Assembly: GCA_023381945.1 (NCBI GenBank)
Contig: JAMCQY010000355.1
Coordinates: 1-20,290, forward strand
From: Deltaproteobacteria bacterium
Lineage (GTDB): Bacteria; Desulfobacterota; Desulfobaccia; Desulfobaccales; 0-14-0-80-60-11
DNA: 20,290 nucleotides
Direction of reading: 5' to 3'
Below are positions 6,968-14,377 of this stretch, one piece after another. A program made the position numbers and the translations under genes. A model generated the notes under the pieces. The model was not told the DNA's origin, ran no database searches, and saw only the letters and a program-made list of their open reading frames with translations. The number at the start of each line of letters is the position of its first letter. Position 1 is the first letter of the stretch.

Positions 6968-6973
6968 AGCCAA

Positions 6974-8527
6974 ATGTCCGAAAAAATCTTTATTTTTGAT
7001 ACTACTCTGCGGGATGGGGAGCAAACTCCCGGGGCCAATCTTAACGTCGACGAGAAACTGCAGATTGCCCGGCATCTGGAACTGCTCAACGTGGATATCA
7101 TCGAGGCCGGATTTCCCTTTTCCTCGCCGGGTGACTTTGCCGCGGTGCAGGCCGTGGCCCGGGAGATTCGCGGGCCGCAAATCGCCGGGCTGGCCCGGGC
7201 TTTCGAGAAAGACATCGACGCCTGTTGGGAGGCGGTCAAAGAGGCGACCAATCCGCGGATTCATACTTTTATCTCTACTTCCGACATCCACCTGAAGTAT
7301 CAGATGCGCCGGAGCCGGGATGAGGTCCTGGAGATGGCGGTGGCCGCGGTGAAGCACGCGGCGCGCTATACCTCCAATATCGAATTCTCGGCGATGGACG
7401 CTTCTCGCAGCGACCCGGCCTACGTTGCCCAGGTATTTACCGCGGTGATCGACGCCGGGGCCACCACGGTGAATTTTCCGGATACCGTGGGCTACGCCAT
7501 CCCCTTTGAGTTCGGCGCCATGATCAAATACCTGATGGAGCATATCCCCAACATCCACAAGGCGATCATCTCGGTGCATTGCCACAACGACCTGGGGCTG
7601 GCGGTGGCCAACACCCTGGAGGCCATCCGTAACGGCGCCCGCCAGGCGGAAGTTACCATCAACGGCCTGGGGGAACGGGCCGGCAATGCGTCCCTGGAGG
7701 AGGTGGTCATGGCGCTGGCCACCCGGAAAGACCTGTTCGACTACCACACCGAGATCGTCACCCAGTACATCTCGCCGGCCAGCCGGCTCACCAGCAAGCT
7801 GTCCGGGGTATCGGTGCAGCCCAATAAGGCGATTGTCGGAGCCAACGCCTTTGCCCACGAGTCCGGCATTCACCAGGACGGCGTGCTCAAAGAGGCCAGC
7901 ACCTTCGAGATCATGACCCCCAGCGCGGTGGGCATTAAGAAAAGCCTCCTGGTCCTGGGCAAGCTGTCCGGCCGGCACGCCTTCAAGAACAAGCTCCAGG
8001 AGATGGGCTTTTATCTGGCGGATGACGAACTGAACCGGGTCTTTGCCCGTTTCAAGGACCTGGCGGACCGCAAAAAGAAGGTCTTCGACGAAGACCTGGT
8101 GAGCCTGGTGGAGACCGAGGTCATCTATAAGTCGGTGCCCGAACATCTCCGGCTTCTGGATCTGGTGGTGCTCACCGGCACCATGGTCAAGCCCAACGCC
8201 ACCGTGAAAATGGAAGTGGCCGGTGAGGTCAAGACCCATTCCGCCTTTGGAGACGGCCCCATTGACGCGGCCTTCCGGGCCATTACCGATGTGGCCAAGA
8301 GCAAGGCCAACCTGCAAAAATTCTCGGTGAGTTCCATCACCGGCGGCACCGAAGCCCTGGGCGAGGTGTCGGTGCGCCTGGAAGAAGACGGCAACGTGGT
8401 CACTGGCCAGGGAGTGGACCCCGACGTGGTCACCGCCAGCGCCCGGGCCTATATTAACGGCCTGAACCGGCTGCACTTCCTGAAGGAAGTGGGCGCCGGG
8501 CCGAAGGAGAATCCGGAGAAAGTCTAG
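6974..8527 (+). CDS. leuA: 2-isopropylmalate synthase
   Basis: First committed step to leucine: acetyl-CoA plus 2-oxoisovalerate gives 2-isopropylmalate. At 517 residues it is normal bacterial length. The TIM-barrel motif DTTLRDGEQ is at 9-17, with metal and catalytic residues in HCHNDLG (202-208) and [13 protein letters not shown] following. The flexible subdomain carries HESGIHQDG. The C-terminal ~130 residues form the LeuA regulatory (dimer) domain, including [10 protein letters not shown] and [23 protein letters not shown], where leucine normally gives feedback inhibition. The start has a strong AAGGAG. Upstream are a Leu-rich leader peptide and two candidate promoters, and leuC follows after about 100 bases of repeats. 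Confidence 0.97.
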   Translation: MSEKIFIFDTTLRDGEQTPGANLNVDEKLQIARHLELLNVDIIEAGFPFSSPGDFAAVQAVAREIRGPQIAGLARAFEKDIDACWEAVKEATNPRIHTFISTSDIHLKYQMRRSRDEVLEMAVAAVKHAARYTSNIEFSAMDASRSDPAYVAQVFTAVIDAGATTVNFPDTVGYAIPFEFGAMIKYLMEHIPNIHKAIISVHCHNDLGLAVANTLEAIRNGARQAEVTINGLGERAGNASLEEVVMALATRKDLFDYHTEIVTQYISPASRLTSKLSGVSVQPNKAIVGANAFAHESGIHQDGVLKEASTFEIMTPSAVGIKKSLLVLGKLSGRHAFKNKLQEMGFYLADDELNRVFARFKDLADRKKKVFDEDLVSLVETEVIYKSVPEHLRLLDLVVLTGTMVKPNATVKMEVAGEVKTHSAFGDGPIDAAFRAITDVAKSKANLQKFSVSSITGGTEALGEVSVRLEEDGNVVTGQGVDPDVVTASARAYINGLNRLHFLKEVGAGPKENPEKV

Positions 8528-8528
8528 T

Positions 8529-8598
8529 AACCAGTAACCAGTGATCAGCGGTCAGCTTTAAACCTTTGTATGGGGGCGGGTTTTAAACCCGCCCCTAC
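8529..8598. repeat. Repeat cluster between leuA and leuC
   Basis: Two repeat types lie back to back: a TCAGCGGTCAGC word (8545-8556), as around the coiled-coil gene, and a palindrome with 11-base arms GGGGCGGGTTT (8573-8583) / AAACCCGCCCC (8585-8595). The palindrome is nearly identical to the one inside prmC (10990-11018). Confidence 0.75.
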
Positions 8599-8631
8599 GT
8601 CTCAATCAATATATTTGGTTCGGAGAGTTAA

Positions 8632-9903
8632 ATGTCGAAACCTCAAACCATCACGCAGAAAATTCTGGCCGCGCATGCCGGCAAAGATTATGTTGAACCA
8701 GGGGAACTGATTCTGGCCAAGGTGGACATCGCCCTGGGCAATGATATTACCGCGCCCCTGGCCATTAAGGCCTTTCAGGAAGTCGGGGCTAAAAAGGTCT
8801 TTGACCGCGAGCGGGTGGTGCTGGTCTGCGACCATTTTGCGCCCAACAAGGACATTGCCTCAGCCATCCAGGTCCAGACCGTGCGCCAGTTCGCCCAGGA
8901 GCAGAACCTGCTCCATTTTTATGACGGCGGCGACATGGGGGTGGAGCACGCCCTGCTGCCGGAGAAGGGCATTGTGGGACCCGGCGACTTAATTGTCGGG
9001 GCCGACAGCCACACTTGCACCTACGGGGCCCTGGGGGCTTTCGCCAGCGGCGTGGGCTCCACCGACCTGGCCGCGGCCATGGTCACCGGCGAAGTCTGGC
9101 TCAAGGTGCCGGAATCCATCAAGTTCGTTTATCGCGGGCAACTCGGCCCCTGGGTCACCGGCAAGGATCTGATCCTTTATACCATCGGCGATATCGGGGT
9201 GGATGGGGCCAATTACCAAACCATGGAATTTACCGGCGAGGCCATAGGCCGCCTTCCCATGGCCGACCGCCTCTCCATGGCCAACATGGCGGTGGAGGCC
9301 GGGGCCAAGAACGGCATCATCGCACCGGATGAGGTGACGCTGGAGTATGTAAGTAATCGGGTTTTGCGGCCTTTTGACACCAAAGACCTTTACAGCGATA
9401 AAGACGCGGCTTACGCCCTGGTGAAAACTTATGACGTTGGGCAACTGGAGCCCCAGGTAGCCTGCCCGCCGTCGCCGGGCAATGTCAAACCTGTTTCTCA
9501 AGTGGGCCAGGTGAGCATTGATCAGGCAGTGATCGGCTCCTGCACCAACGGCCGGCTGGAAGACCTGCAAGTGGCGGCCAAGGTGCTCGCGGGCCGCAAG
9601 GTCGCCAAAGGCGTGCGCCTCATTATCATTCCCGCCACGCCGTTGATCTACCGGCAGGCCATGGATGAGGGCCTGCTGGCAACCTTCATGGAGGCCGGTG
9701 CGGTCATCGGCCCGCCCACCTGCGGCCCGTGCCTGGGCGGCCACATGGGCATCCTGGCTCCCGGCGAAGTCGCCGTTGCCACTACGAACCGGAATTTTAC
9801 CGGCCGCATGGGCCATCCGCAGTCGAAGGTCTATTTAGCCAACCCGGCGGTAGCCGCCGCGTCTGCCGTCACCGGACGCATCAGTGGTCCGGCGGAATTG
9901 TAG
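8632..9903 (+). CDS. leuC: 3-isopropylmalate dehydratase large subunit
   Basis: Isomerises 2- to 3-isopropylmalate with the small subunit LeuD. Aconitase-superfamily [4Fe-4S] enzyme of 423 residues, the shorter LeuC/HacA-like form found in archaea and many anaerobes. Cluster cysteines are Cys304 (in [11 protein letters not shown]), Cys364 and Cys367 (in [13 protein letters not shown]). Substrate-site motifs include [10 protein letters not shown] and [13 protein letters not shown]. The homologous homoaconitase function cannot be excluded, but placement after leuA supports LeuC. The small subunit gene leuD, normally next, is not found downstream in this window. Confidence 0.94.
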   Translation: MSKPQTITQKILAAHAGKDYVEPGELILAKVDIALGNDITAPLAIKAFQEVGAKKVFDRERVVLVCDHFAPNKDIASAIQVQTVRQFAQEQNLLHFYDGGDMGVEHALLPEKGIVGPGDLIVGADSHTCTYGALGAFASGVGSTDLAAAMVTGEVWLKVPESIKFVYRGQLGPWVTGKDLILYTIGDIGVDGANYQTMEFTGEAIGRLPMADRLSMANMAVEAGAKNGIIAPDEVTLEYVSNRVLRPFDTKDLYSDKDAAYALVKTYDVGQLEPQVACPPSPGNVKPVSQVGQVSIDQAVIGSCTNGRLEDLQVAAKVLAGRKVAKGVRLIIIPATPLIYRQAMDEGLLATFMEAGAVIGPPTCGPCLGGHMGILAPGEVAVATTNRNFTGRMGHPQSKVYLANPAVAAASAVTGRISGPAEL

Positions 9904-9974
9904 AAAAGCAGCGCCGGCATTATTTTAATTGCTTTAGCAGCCCCCAACCAAAATGGGTTGGACAGGAAGCAGAT

Positions 9975-10169
9975 ATGCGCCGGGAGTCGCAGGTTTGGCT
10001 GGCAGCCGCACTGCGGTGCGACTGCTCCAGGATTTTAGCGGAAACCCCAAAAGACGGTTAGGCTGAAAGGTGGCGCCTGGACACCAACAGCAGGTGGAGT
10101 TCCTATGACCGGAACTCCACCAAGAAAGACGAATCTGTGATCATGTTAAAAACTGAGTCGTCTTTTTAG
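9975..10169 (+). pseudogene. Degenerate paralogue of the downstream small exported protein
   Basis: Read in one frame from ATG 9975, this gives a short hydrophobic head (QVWLAAAL), an in-frame TAG at 10059-10061, then AERWRLDTNSRWSSYD and a tail IMLKTESSF-stop (stop at 10167-10169). The next gene (10204-10446) has GQRLRIDGGEDWDGYD and IMLKNESTF in the same places, so the two are tandem paralogues. The Cys spacing of the head is not a good lipobox. It may be a nonsense-mutated copy; UAG read-through is possible but unsupported. A strong hairpin (GGTGGAGTTCC / GGAACTCCACC, 10093-10121) lies within it. Confidence 0.5.
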
Positions 10170-10203
10170 CGAGAATATAGCACTTTTGATAGGCGAGTAA
10201 GAA

Positions 10204-10446
10204 ATGGCAGGAAAAAATTATTTATGGTTGATGGGTTTATGGTTGGCCTTGATATGGTTTATGGTTGGCTGCGCGGATCCCGGGGTTATTTATCAGAAAC
10301 AGCGCGCCAACGGGGGGGGGCAGCGCCTGCGGATTGATGGCGGGGAGGATTGGGACGGCTACGACATCACCCCCCGGTATCAAAGCCAGAAACGCAAGGA
10401 TCAGGATGGTTACAATATTATGCTGAAAAACGAGTCAACTTTTTAA
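10204..10446 (+). CDS. Small putative lipoprotein, unknown function
   Basis: 80 residues. A hydrophobic N-terminal segment (about 6-21) ends in FMVGC with Cys23, a possible though imperfect lipobox. A Gly-rich and charged stretch follows, then WDGYDITPRYQSQKRK and the C-terminal IMLKNESTF. Probably exported and perhaps lipid-anchored. The upstream degenerate copy shares the R-x-R-x-D…W-x-x-Y-D core and the tail, so these positions may be conserved. The stop overlaps the convergent prmC stop region by four bases. I do not recognise the family. Confidence 0.65.
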   Translation: MAGKNYLWLMGLWLALIWFMVGCADPGVIYQKQRANGGGQRLRIDGGEDWDGYDITPRYQSQKRKDQDGYNIMLKNESTF

Positions 10447-11378
10447 ACAGAACCTCGTTTTCCCCGCACTACCCGCTGAATCCCCAGATAATCCTTGACT
10501 GTCTCCAAGTGTTCATAAGCCCCTGTCTTACTTAGCATTTCCAGAACGCGTTGTGCCTGGCCGGCGCCGACTTCCAGAGCGATTGCGCCGCCGGGCTGTA
10601 AATACAGATGGGCCTGCCGGGTCAGGACCAGGATTAAATCCAAGCCGTCCTCGCCTCCCAGCAGCGCCTGCGTCGGTTCAAAATCCTTAATGTCCTTGGG
10701 GAGCTGCTCCCATTCGGTCCGGGGGACGTAGGGCAGGTTGGCCACCATCAGGGCGAATCTGGTTTTGGGCTGGAGCGCGGCAACCAGGTCGCCCCGGACC
10801 AGGCGCAGGCGCTCACTCACCCCGTGACGCCGGGCATTTTCCCGGGCCACGGCCAAGGCCGCGGGAGAAAGATCCACCGCCAGCCAGTTTAGCTGCGGCA
10901 GCTCCTTGGCCAGGGCAACTACCACCGCGCCGGAGCCCACGCCGATTTCTATTCCCCATAATTGAGGTTGCTTTTGGTGGCCTGTGGCCGTAGGGGCGGG
11001 TTTAAAACCCGCCCCTACAATATCATTCCGAACCGACTCGATGGCGGTAGTTACCAGGATCTCGGTCTCGGGCCGAGGAATCAAGACCCCGGGGGCCACC
11101 TGAAAATCCAGGGACCAGAACTCCTTGTGGCCAGTGAGATAGGCTACGGGTTCACCTACGCGGCGGCGCAATATTAAGGCCTTAAAGCGCGAGAGCTCGT
11201 CTGCAGTGAGGGGCTGGTCATAGCGCAGGTACAGCTCCAGGCGGCTGACGCCCAGGACGTGGGCCAGCAGCACCTCGGCCGAGGCCCTGGCCTCGGAAAC
11301 CCCCTTTTCAAGAAAATAATCAGTGGTCCAGCGGAGGATTTTCAGGATAGTCCAGGTTTCTGGGGCGACCGCGGTCAT
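10443..11378 (-). CDS. prmC: Release factor glutamine N5-methyltransferase
   Basis: Methylates the Gln of the GGQ motif in release factors, using S-adenosylmethionine. 311 residues, slightly long. The N-terminal helical domain ends near LTGHKEFWSLDF. The SAM domain has PRPETE (101-106), IEIGVGSGA (motif I, about 143-151) and the substrate motif in the variant form NLPY (214-217, usual NPPY). Residues about 120-130 (IVGAGFKPAPT) are encoded by a 29-base palindromic repeat inserted in frame just before motif I. The ATG directly abuts the stop of prfA, whose product is the substrate. Confidence 0.93.
   Translation of the reverse strand: MTAVAPETWTILKILRWTTDYFLEKGVSEARASAEVLLAHVLGVSRLELYLRYDQPLTADELSRFKALILRRRVGEPVAYLTGHKEFWSLDFQVAPGVLIPRPETEILVTTAIESVRNDIVGAGFKPAPTATGHQKQPQLWGIEIGVGSGAVVVALAKELPQLNWLAVDLSPAALAVARENARRHGVSERLRLVRGDLVAALQPKTRFALMVANLPYVPRTEWEQLPKDIKDFEPTQALLGGEDGLDLILVLTRQAHLYLQPGGAIALEVGAGQAQRVLEMLSKTGAYEHLETVKDYLGIQRVVRGKRGSV
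10990..11018. repeat. Palindromic repeat inserted in frame inside prmC
   Basis: Arms GTAGGGGCGGGTTT (10990-11003) and AAACCCGCCCCTAC (11005-11018) around one base. The nearly identical intergenic copy is at 8568-8598. On the coding (minus) strand it supplies V-G-A-G-F-K-P-A-P and keeps the prmC frame open. Confidence 0.85.
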
Positions 11379-12452
11379 TTAAGCCTGCGCCAGGGCCTGG
11401 GTGCGATAATAGGCGGTCAGCGCCTGGAGGAGTTCGTCCAGGTCACCGTCCAGGGCGGCTTCCATTTTGAGGCCATGAATCGACAGGCCGATACGATGAT
11501 CGGTGATGCGGGATTGGGGGAAATTATAGGTGCGGATACGCTCGCTGCGGTCACCGGTGCCCACCTGGGACTTGCGCTCCTGGGCAATCTGCTGCTGCTG
11601 CTCCTGTTGCTTCATATCGAAAAGACGGGAACGCAGCACCTTCAGGCCCTTGGCCTTGTTTTTGTGCTGGGATTTTTCGTCCTGGCAGGAGACCACTAAG
11701 CCGGTGGGCAGGTGGGTGATCCGCACCGCCGAGTCCGTGGTGTTGACGCTCTGGCCGCCTGGGCCGGAGGACCGGAAGACATCGATGCGCAGATCTTCCG
11801 GGTTAATCTGGACGTCCACCTCCTCAGCTTCGGGCAGAACCGCTACGGTCACCGCCGAAGTATGGATGCGCCCTTGGGACTCGGTCTCCGGCACCCGCTG
11901 CACCCGATGCACGCCGCTTTCGTATTTGAGCAGGCTATAGACCTTGTGGCCGGAAATGGAGGCGATAATTTCCTTGAGGCCGCCCATGCCGGCGGTGGAG
12001 TGGCTCAGGACCTCCAGCTTCCAGCCTTGGCGCTCCGCCAGGCGGCTGTACATGCGGAAGAGATCGGCGGCGAACAGGGCCGCTTCCTCGCCGCCGGTGC
12101 CGGCCCGGATCTCCAGAAGCACGTTCTTTTCGTCATTGGGGTCTTTGGGGAGCAGCAGGAACTTCAGCTCTTCTTCCAGGGAGGCCGCCTGGTCCTTAAG
12201 GCTGGCGATCTCCTCCCGGGCCATGGCCTTCAACTCCTCGTCGGCCTCATCCTTGAGCAGACTTTGGCTGTCCGCCAGCTCTTTCTCCACCTGCTGATAG
12301 CGCCGGTAGTTCTGGATCAGGGGAGAGAGTTCGGCGTGCTCCTTACGATATTTCTGGTAAAGCTCCTGGTCCCGGATGACTTCGGGATCGCTGAGCTTAC
12401 GCTCCAGGTCAACAAATTGTTTTTCAAGTTTTTCCAGTCTGGCGGCTAACAT
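11379..12452 (-). CDS. prfA: Peptide chain release factor 1
   Basis: Recognises UAA and UAG and releases the finished peptide. 357 residues, normal length. The codon-recognition tripeptide, usually PxT, is Pro-Glu-Thr (188-190, in [15 protein letters not shown]). The catalytic GGQ is at 232-234 in [18 protein letters not shown]. The N-terminal ~100 residues are coiled helices. [11 protein letters not shown] and QHKNKAKGL are typical of RF1. No strong ribosome site precedes ATG 12452. A promoter with consensus spacing lies upstream (12569-12597). The stop is immediately followed by prmC, an arrangement common across bacteria. Confidence 0.97.
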   Translation of the reverse strand: MLAARLEKLEKQFVDLERKLSDPEVIRDQELYQKYRKEHAELSPLIQNYRRYQQVEKELADSQSLLKDEADEELKAMAREEIASLKDQAASLEEELKFLLLPKDPNDEKNVLLEIRAGTGGEEAALFAADLFRMYSRLAERQGWKLEVLSHSTAGMGGLKEIIASISGHKVYSLLKYESGVHRVQRVPETESQGRIHTSAVTVAVLPEAEEVDVQINPEDLRIDVFRSSGPGGQSVNTTDSAVRITHLPTGLVVSCQDEKSQHKNKAKGLKVLRSRLFDMKQQEQQQQIAQERKSQVGTGDRSERIRTYNFPQSRITDHRIGLSIHGLKMEAALDGDLDELLQALTAYYRTQALAQA

Positions 12453-12568
12453 AAGTTATCTCGAACCGGTGCTTGGCTTGCGCCTTGGTTTCCGGCCCAG
12501 CATTATTCAATAAATTTTGATGGAAATAAAAATCGGGTGGGAATCCCCTTTTGCCCTCTTACTATCTA

Positions 12569-12597
12569 ATTATAAAGGAAAAACCGCCGGAAGGCAA
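12569..12597 (-). promoter_or_regulatory. Promoter for prfA-prmC
   Basis: On the minus strand, TTGCCT (12592-12597), a 17-base spacer, and a perfect TATAAT (12569-12574). Transcription would start near 12562 and leave about 110 bases before the prfA ATG. The hexamers match those ahead of the leu leader. Confidence 0.6.
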
Positions 12598-12631
12598 TGA
12601 GGGGAGGATTCCGAACGGATAAAATCTTAAC

Positions 12632-12669
12632 CGCAGAGACTCAAAGAGCACAGAGAGACACAGAGAAAA
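12632..12669. repeat. CACAGAG-type repeat, left copy
   Basis: CGCAGAGACTCAAAGAGCAC followed by AGAGAGACACAGAG. The inverted counterpart lies at 12851-12885, on the other side of MITE-like copy B. This A/G-rich motif recurs in inverted pairs in many environmental genomes. Confidence 0.65.
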
Positions 12670-12674
12670 AATTA

Positions 12675-12848
12675 TATAGCGGTTGCCGGAAACTTTTTCC
12701 GCAAGCAGGTTTCCTAAAATCCCCCCTAACCCCCCTTTAGAAAGGGGGGGAACTATAAGGAATTGCTAATAAAGTCCCCCTTTTTTAAAGGGGGATTTAG
12801 GGGGATTTTAAGATCTGTAATAGGCAATAATTTTTGACAAACGCTATA
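12675..12848. mobile_element. MITE-like repeat, copy B (complete)
   Basis: 174-base element with both ends present. The left end starts TATAGCGGTTGCCGGAAACT; the right end, read on the minus strand, starts TATAGCGTTTGTCAAAAA. The core has the same C-run/G-run blocks as copy A (CCCCCCTAACCCCCC, then AAAGGGGGATTTAGGGGG). It contains no gene. A TA dinucleotide at each end may be the target duplication. Confidence 0.7.
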
Positions 12849-12850
12849 AA

Positions 12851-12885
12851 ATGCTCTGTGTCCTCTGTGTCTCCGTGGTGAATCT
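12851..12885. repeat. CACAGAG-type repeat, right copy (inverted)
   Basis: TGCTCTGTGTCCTCTGTGTC then TCCGTGGTG, the reverse complement, with differences, of the left copy at 12632-12669. Together they would form a long hairpin that has MITE-like copy B in its loop. It ends two bases from the stop codon of the HDAC-family gene. Confidence 0.65.
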
Positions 12886-12886
12886 T

Positions 12887-13732
12887 CTAATCTTCCGCCA
12901 GGCGGCGAATAATCTCCGGGATGGTGGCGGTGGCCAGGTGCGATAGCGAGCCGCCGCCCAGGACCACTTGCAGGGGGACCTGCAAAGCCGCGGCGTTGGC
13001 GATCATCAGGTCGCAAATCTGAAAATAGGCGTCTTCGGTGAGGCCGATGGAGCCGTAGTCCTCCTGGTGGGTGTCGAAGCCATAGTACCAGAGAAGCAGG
13101 TCGGGCGTAAATTGCGAAACCTGCGGCAGGTGCTGGCGGACCAGTTCGATATATTGGGCGTCGGGGTCGCCCCCGGAAAGGCGGTGAACGTTGACGTCGA
13201 TCTTGGTGCCGTCGGGAGATTGGAAACTGGCGCCGCAGAAACAGAGGTGGAACACCTCCGGGTCATCCCGGATGAGCTGACGGGTGCCGTCGCCGTGATG
13301 AGCGTCGGTGTCCACCATGGCAAGGCGTCTAATCGGGCTGAGCTCGCGGACATGTTTCAGGGCGATGACTACGTCGTTGAAGCAGCAGGCCCCCCAGAAT
13401 TGGCGGTAACCGGCGTGGTGGCCGCCGGCGCCAATGAAGCAGAAGGCCCGCTCAATCTCGCCATTGGCTAAAGCCTCCATGCCGGCCACCACCGAGCCCA
13501 CGGACTCGTAGGCGGTGGAGCAGAAGCCGTCCCGGGCCACCATCTCCAGCATCTCCGGGTCGTGCACCTTAAGGATAAGGTCTTTCGAGACCCGAGGAGC
13601 CTCAAACAGCCGGACGTTGGGTTTTTGCAGCAGGGGCTCCAGGGCCTCGGGAAAATCCCGCAGCCGGTTGCCGATGGTCATGTAGCTCTTGCGGCTGAAA
13701 GAGGGATGGTAGAAGACGCCGACGCTTTTCAT
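12887..13732 (-). CDS. Histone deacetylase superfamily protein (zinc amidohydrolase fold)
   Basis: 281 residues of the HDAC/AcuC/acetylpolyamine amidohydrolase fold. Present are the active-site His pair H105-H106 (GAGGHHAGY), the zinc ligands D143 and H145 in VDTDAHHGDGT, the third ligand D220 in YYGFDTHQEDYG, and GACCFNDVVIA. The catalytic Tyr normally found in GGGY is replaced: the sequence is LGGGSLSHL (Ser262). Substrate unknown; bacterial members act on acetyl-lysines, acetylpolyamines or other N-acyl compounds. No good ribosome site precedes ATG 13732. Neighbours do not indicate a pathway. Confidence 0.88.
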   Translation of the reverse strand: MKSVGVFYHPSFSRKSYMTIGNRLRDFPEALEPLLQKPNVRLFEAPRVSKDLILKVHDPEMLEMVARDGFCSTAYESVGSVVAGMEALANGEIERAFCFIGAGGHHAGYRQFWGACCFNDVVIALKHVRELSPIRRLAMVDTDAHHGDGTRQLIRDDPEVFHLCFCGASFQSPDGTKIDVNVHRLSGGDPDAQYIELVRQHLPQVSQFTPDLLLWYYGFDTHQEDYGSIGLTEDAYFQICDLMIANAAALQVPLQVVLGGGSLSHLATATIPEIIRRLAED

Positions 13733-13760
13733 GTCAAGTCTTTATGTCTTTTCTGTCAGC

Positions 13761-13815
13761 CTGAGCGAAGCGACGGATCTCAAGCAATAAAAATGAGGTT
13801 CTTCGCTGCGCTCAG
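13761..13815. repeat. CTGAGCG/CGCTCAG palindromic repeat
   Basis: CTGAGCGAAGCGACGGATCTC (13761-13781, first 20: CTGAGCGAAGCGACGGATCT) and GAGGTTCTTCGCTGCGCTCA (13795-13814) are imperfect inverted copies around a 13-base spacer. This is a common type of intergenic hairpin repeat in environmental bacterial genomes. Confidence 0.65.
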
Positions 13816-13838
13816 AATAACTTTTGCAGATCACATTT

Positions 13839-14303
13839 TCATTTAGCTGATTTATCTTTAGACAGCCCTTGCAGCCACAATCTCTCCCAATCGGCGTATT
13901 TGGGATAAAAGAGGTAGAAGTATAATAGAGAGATGACCATGAAAATAAAAAAGTCGTTGGCCTGGCCCGTTAAGAAAAAGATAACGAGGCCGTAGATACT
14001 GACTGCTTCGCATAAGGCAAAGGTGATGATGGCCGCGGGAGGCAGGTAGGCCGCGGATTTCATCGAGAACTTCTGGAAAAATTTGATAATGAAGTAATGC
14101 AAGATTGCCAGGGCCAGGAGAAGATATTTGATGGTGGTGAAAGTGCCGATATTCCTGCCCGGCTGCGCTTTATAAGGAAGGTAGCCTTTATCAATACTCA
14201 GCACGATGATGGCATAAATGAAGACCGAGGCGATCATCGCCAGGCCGATGTAGTTAATGGTTTTGAATTGCTGTTGTAAGGTTGCTTGCGGAATCTTGGC
14301 CAC
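13839..14303 (-). CDS. Four-helix membrane protein of unknown function
   Basis: 154 residues starting at GTG 14303, with AAGGA eight bases upstream. Four hydrophobic segments: about 18-36, 57-75, 87-111 and 117-133. The third contains FALCEAVSIYGLVIFFLTG, which resembles the carboxylate-bearing helix of rotary ATPase c-type subunits (…EAxxIYGL…), with a Glu in mid-membrane. The other parts do not fit a c subunit: there is a long loop DKGYLPYKAQPGRN and an aromatic last helix. The C-terminal tail is Lys-rich. I do not recognise a named family. Confidence 0.7.
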   Translation of the reverse strand: MAKIPQATLQQQFKTINYIGLAMIASVFIYAIIVLSIDKGYLPYKAQPGRNIGTFTTIKYLLLALAILHYFIIKFFQKFSMKSAAYLPPAAIITFALCEAVSIYGLVIFFLTGQANDFFIFMVISLLYFYLFYPKYADWERLWLQGLSKDKSAK

Positions 14304-14330
14304 CGATAAAATCCTTAAAAAGAAATAACA

Positions 14331-14357
14331 GCAGGGCGCGCTTATGGCGCACCCTGC
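14331..14357 (-). terminator. Probable terminator between two minus-strand genes
   Basis: Stem GCAGGGCGCGC (14331-14341) / GCGCACCCTGC (14347-14357), with one mismatch position and a 5-base loop. On the minus strand it is followed by TGTTATTTCTTTTT. It would end the transcript of the gene at 14378-14899. On the plus strand a T run also follows at 14371-14378, less closely spaced. Confidence 0.55.
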
Positions 14358-14377
14358 GAGGGAATGTGAGATTTTTT

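Larger units (their letters stand above)
6565..6973 (+). other. psd/pssA-leuA intergenic region
   Basis: 409 bases without a long gene. The first 145 bases show only a 12-base palindrome (GGAACCGGTTCC, 6623-6634) and no clear terminator for pssA. From 6711 onward it holds a promoter, a leucine-rich leader peptide, hairpins, and a second promoter close to leuA, listed separately. Confidence 0.7.

Noticed and set aside
6911..8476. 521-codon minus-strand frame opposite leuA
   Set aside because: Same third-position GC effect. Its composition is typical of an antisense shadow, and leuA has all family motifs.
9904..10203. Riboswitch or structured RNA downstream of leuC
   Set aside because: Hairpins are present but match no riboswitch core I know, and the region reads better as a degenerate copy of the next gene.
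11712..12449. Plus-strand frame opposite prfA
   Set aside because: Shadow of prfA, which is fully supported by the PxT and GGQ motifs.
12753..13016. 87-codon minus-strand frame after the HDAC gene
   Set aside because: Begins out of frame inside the HDAC gene and ends in repeat sequence.
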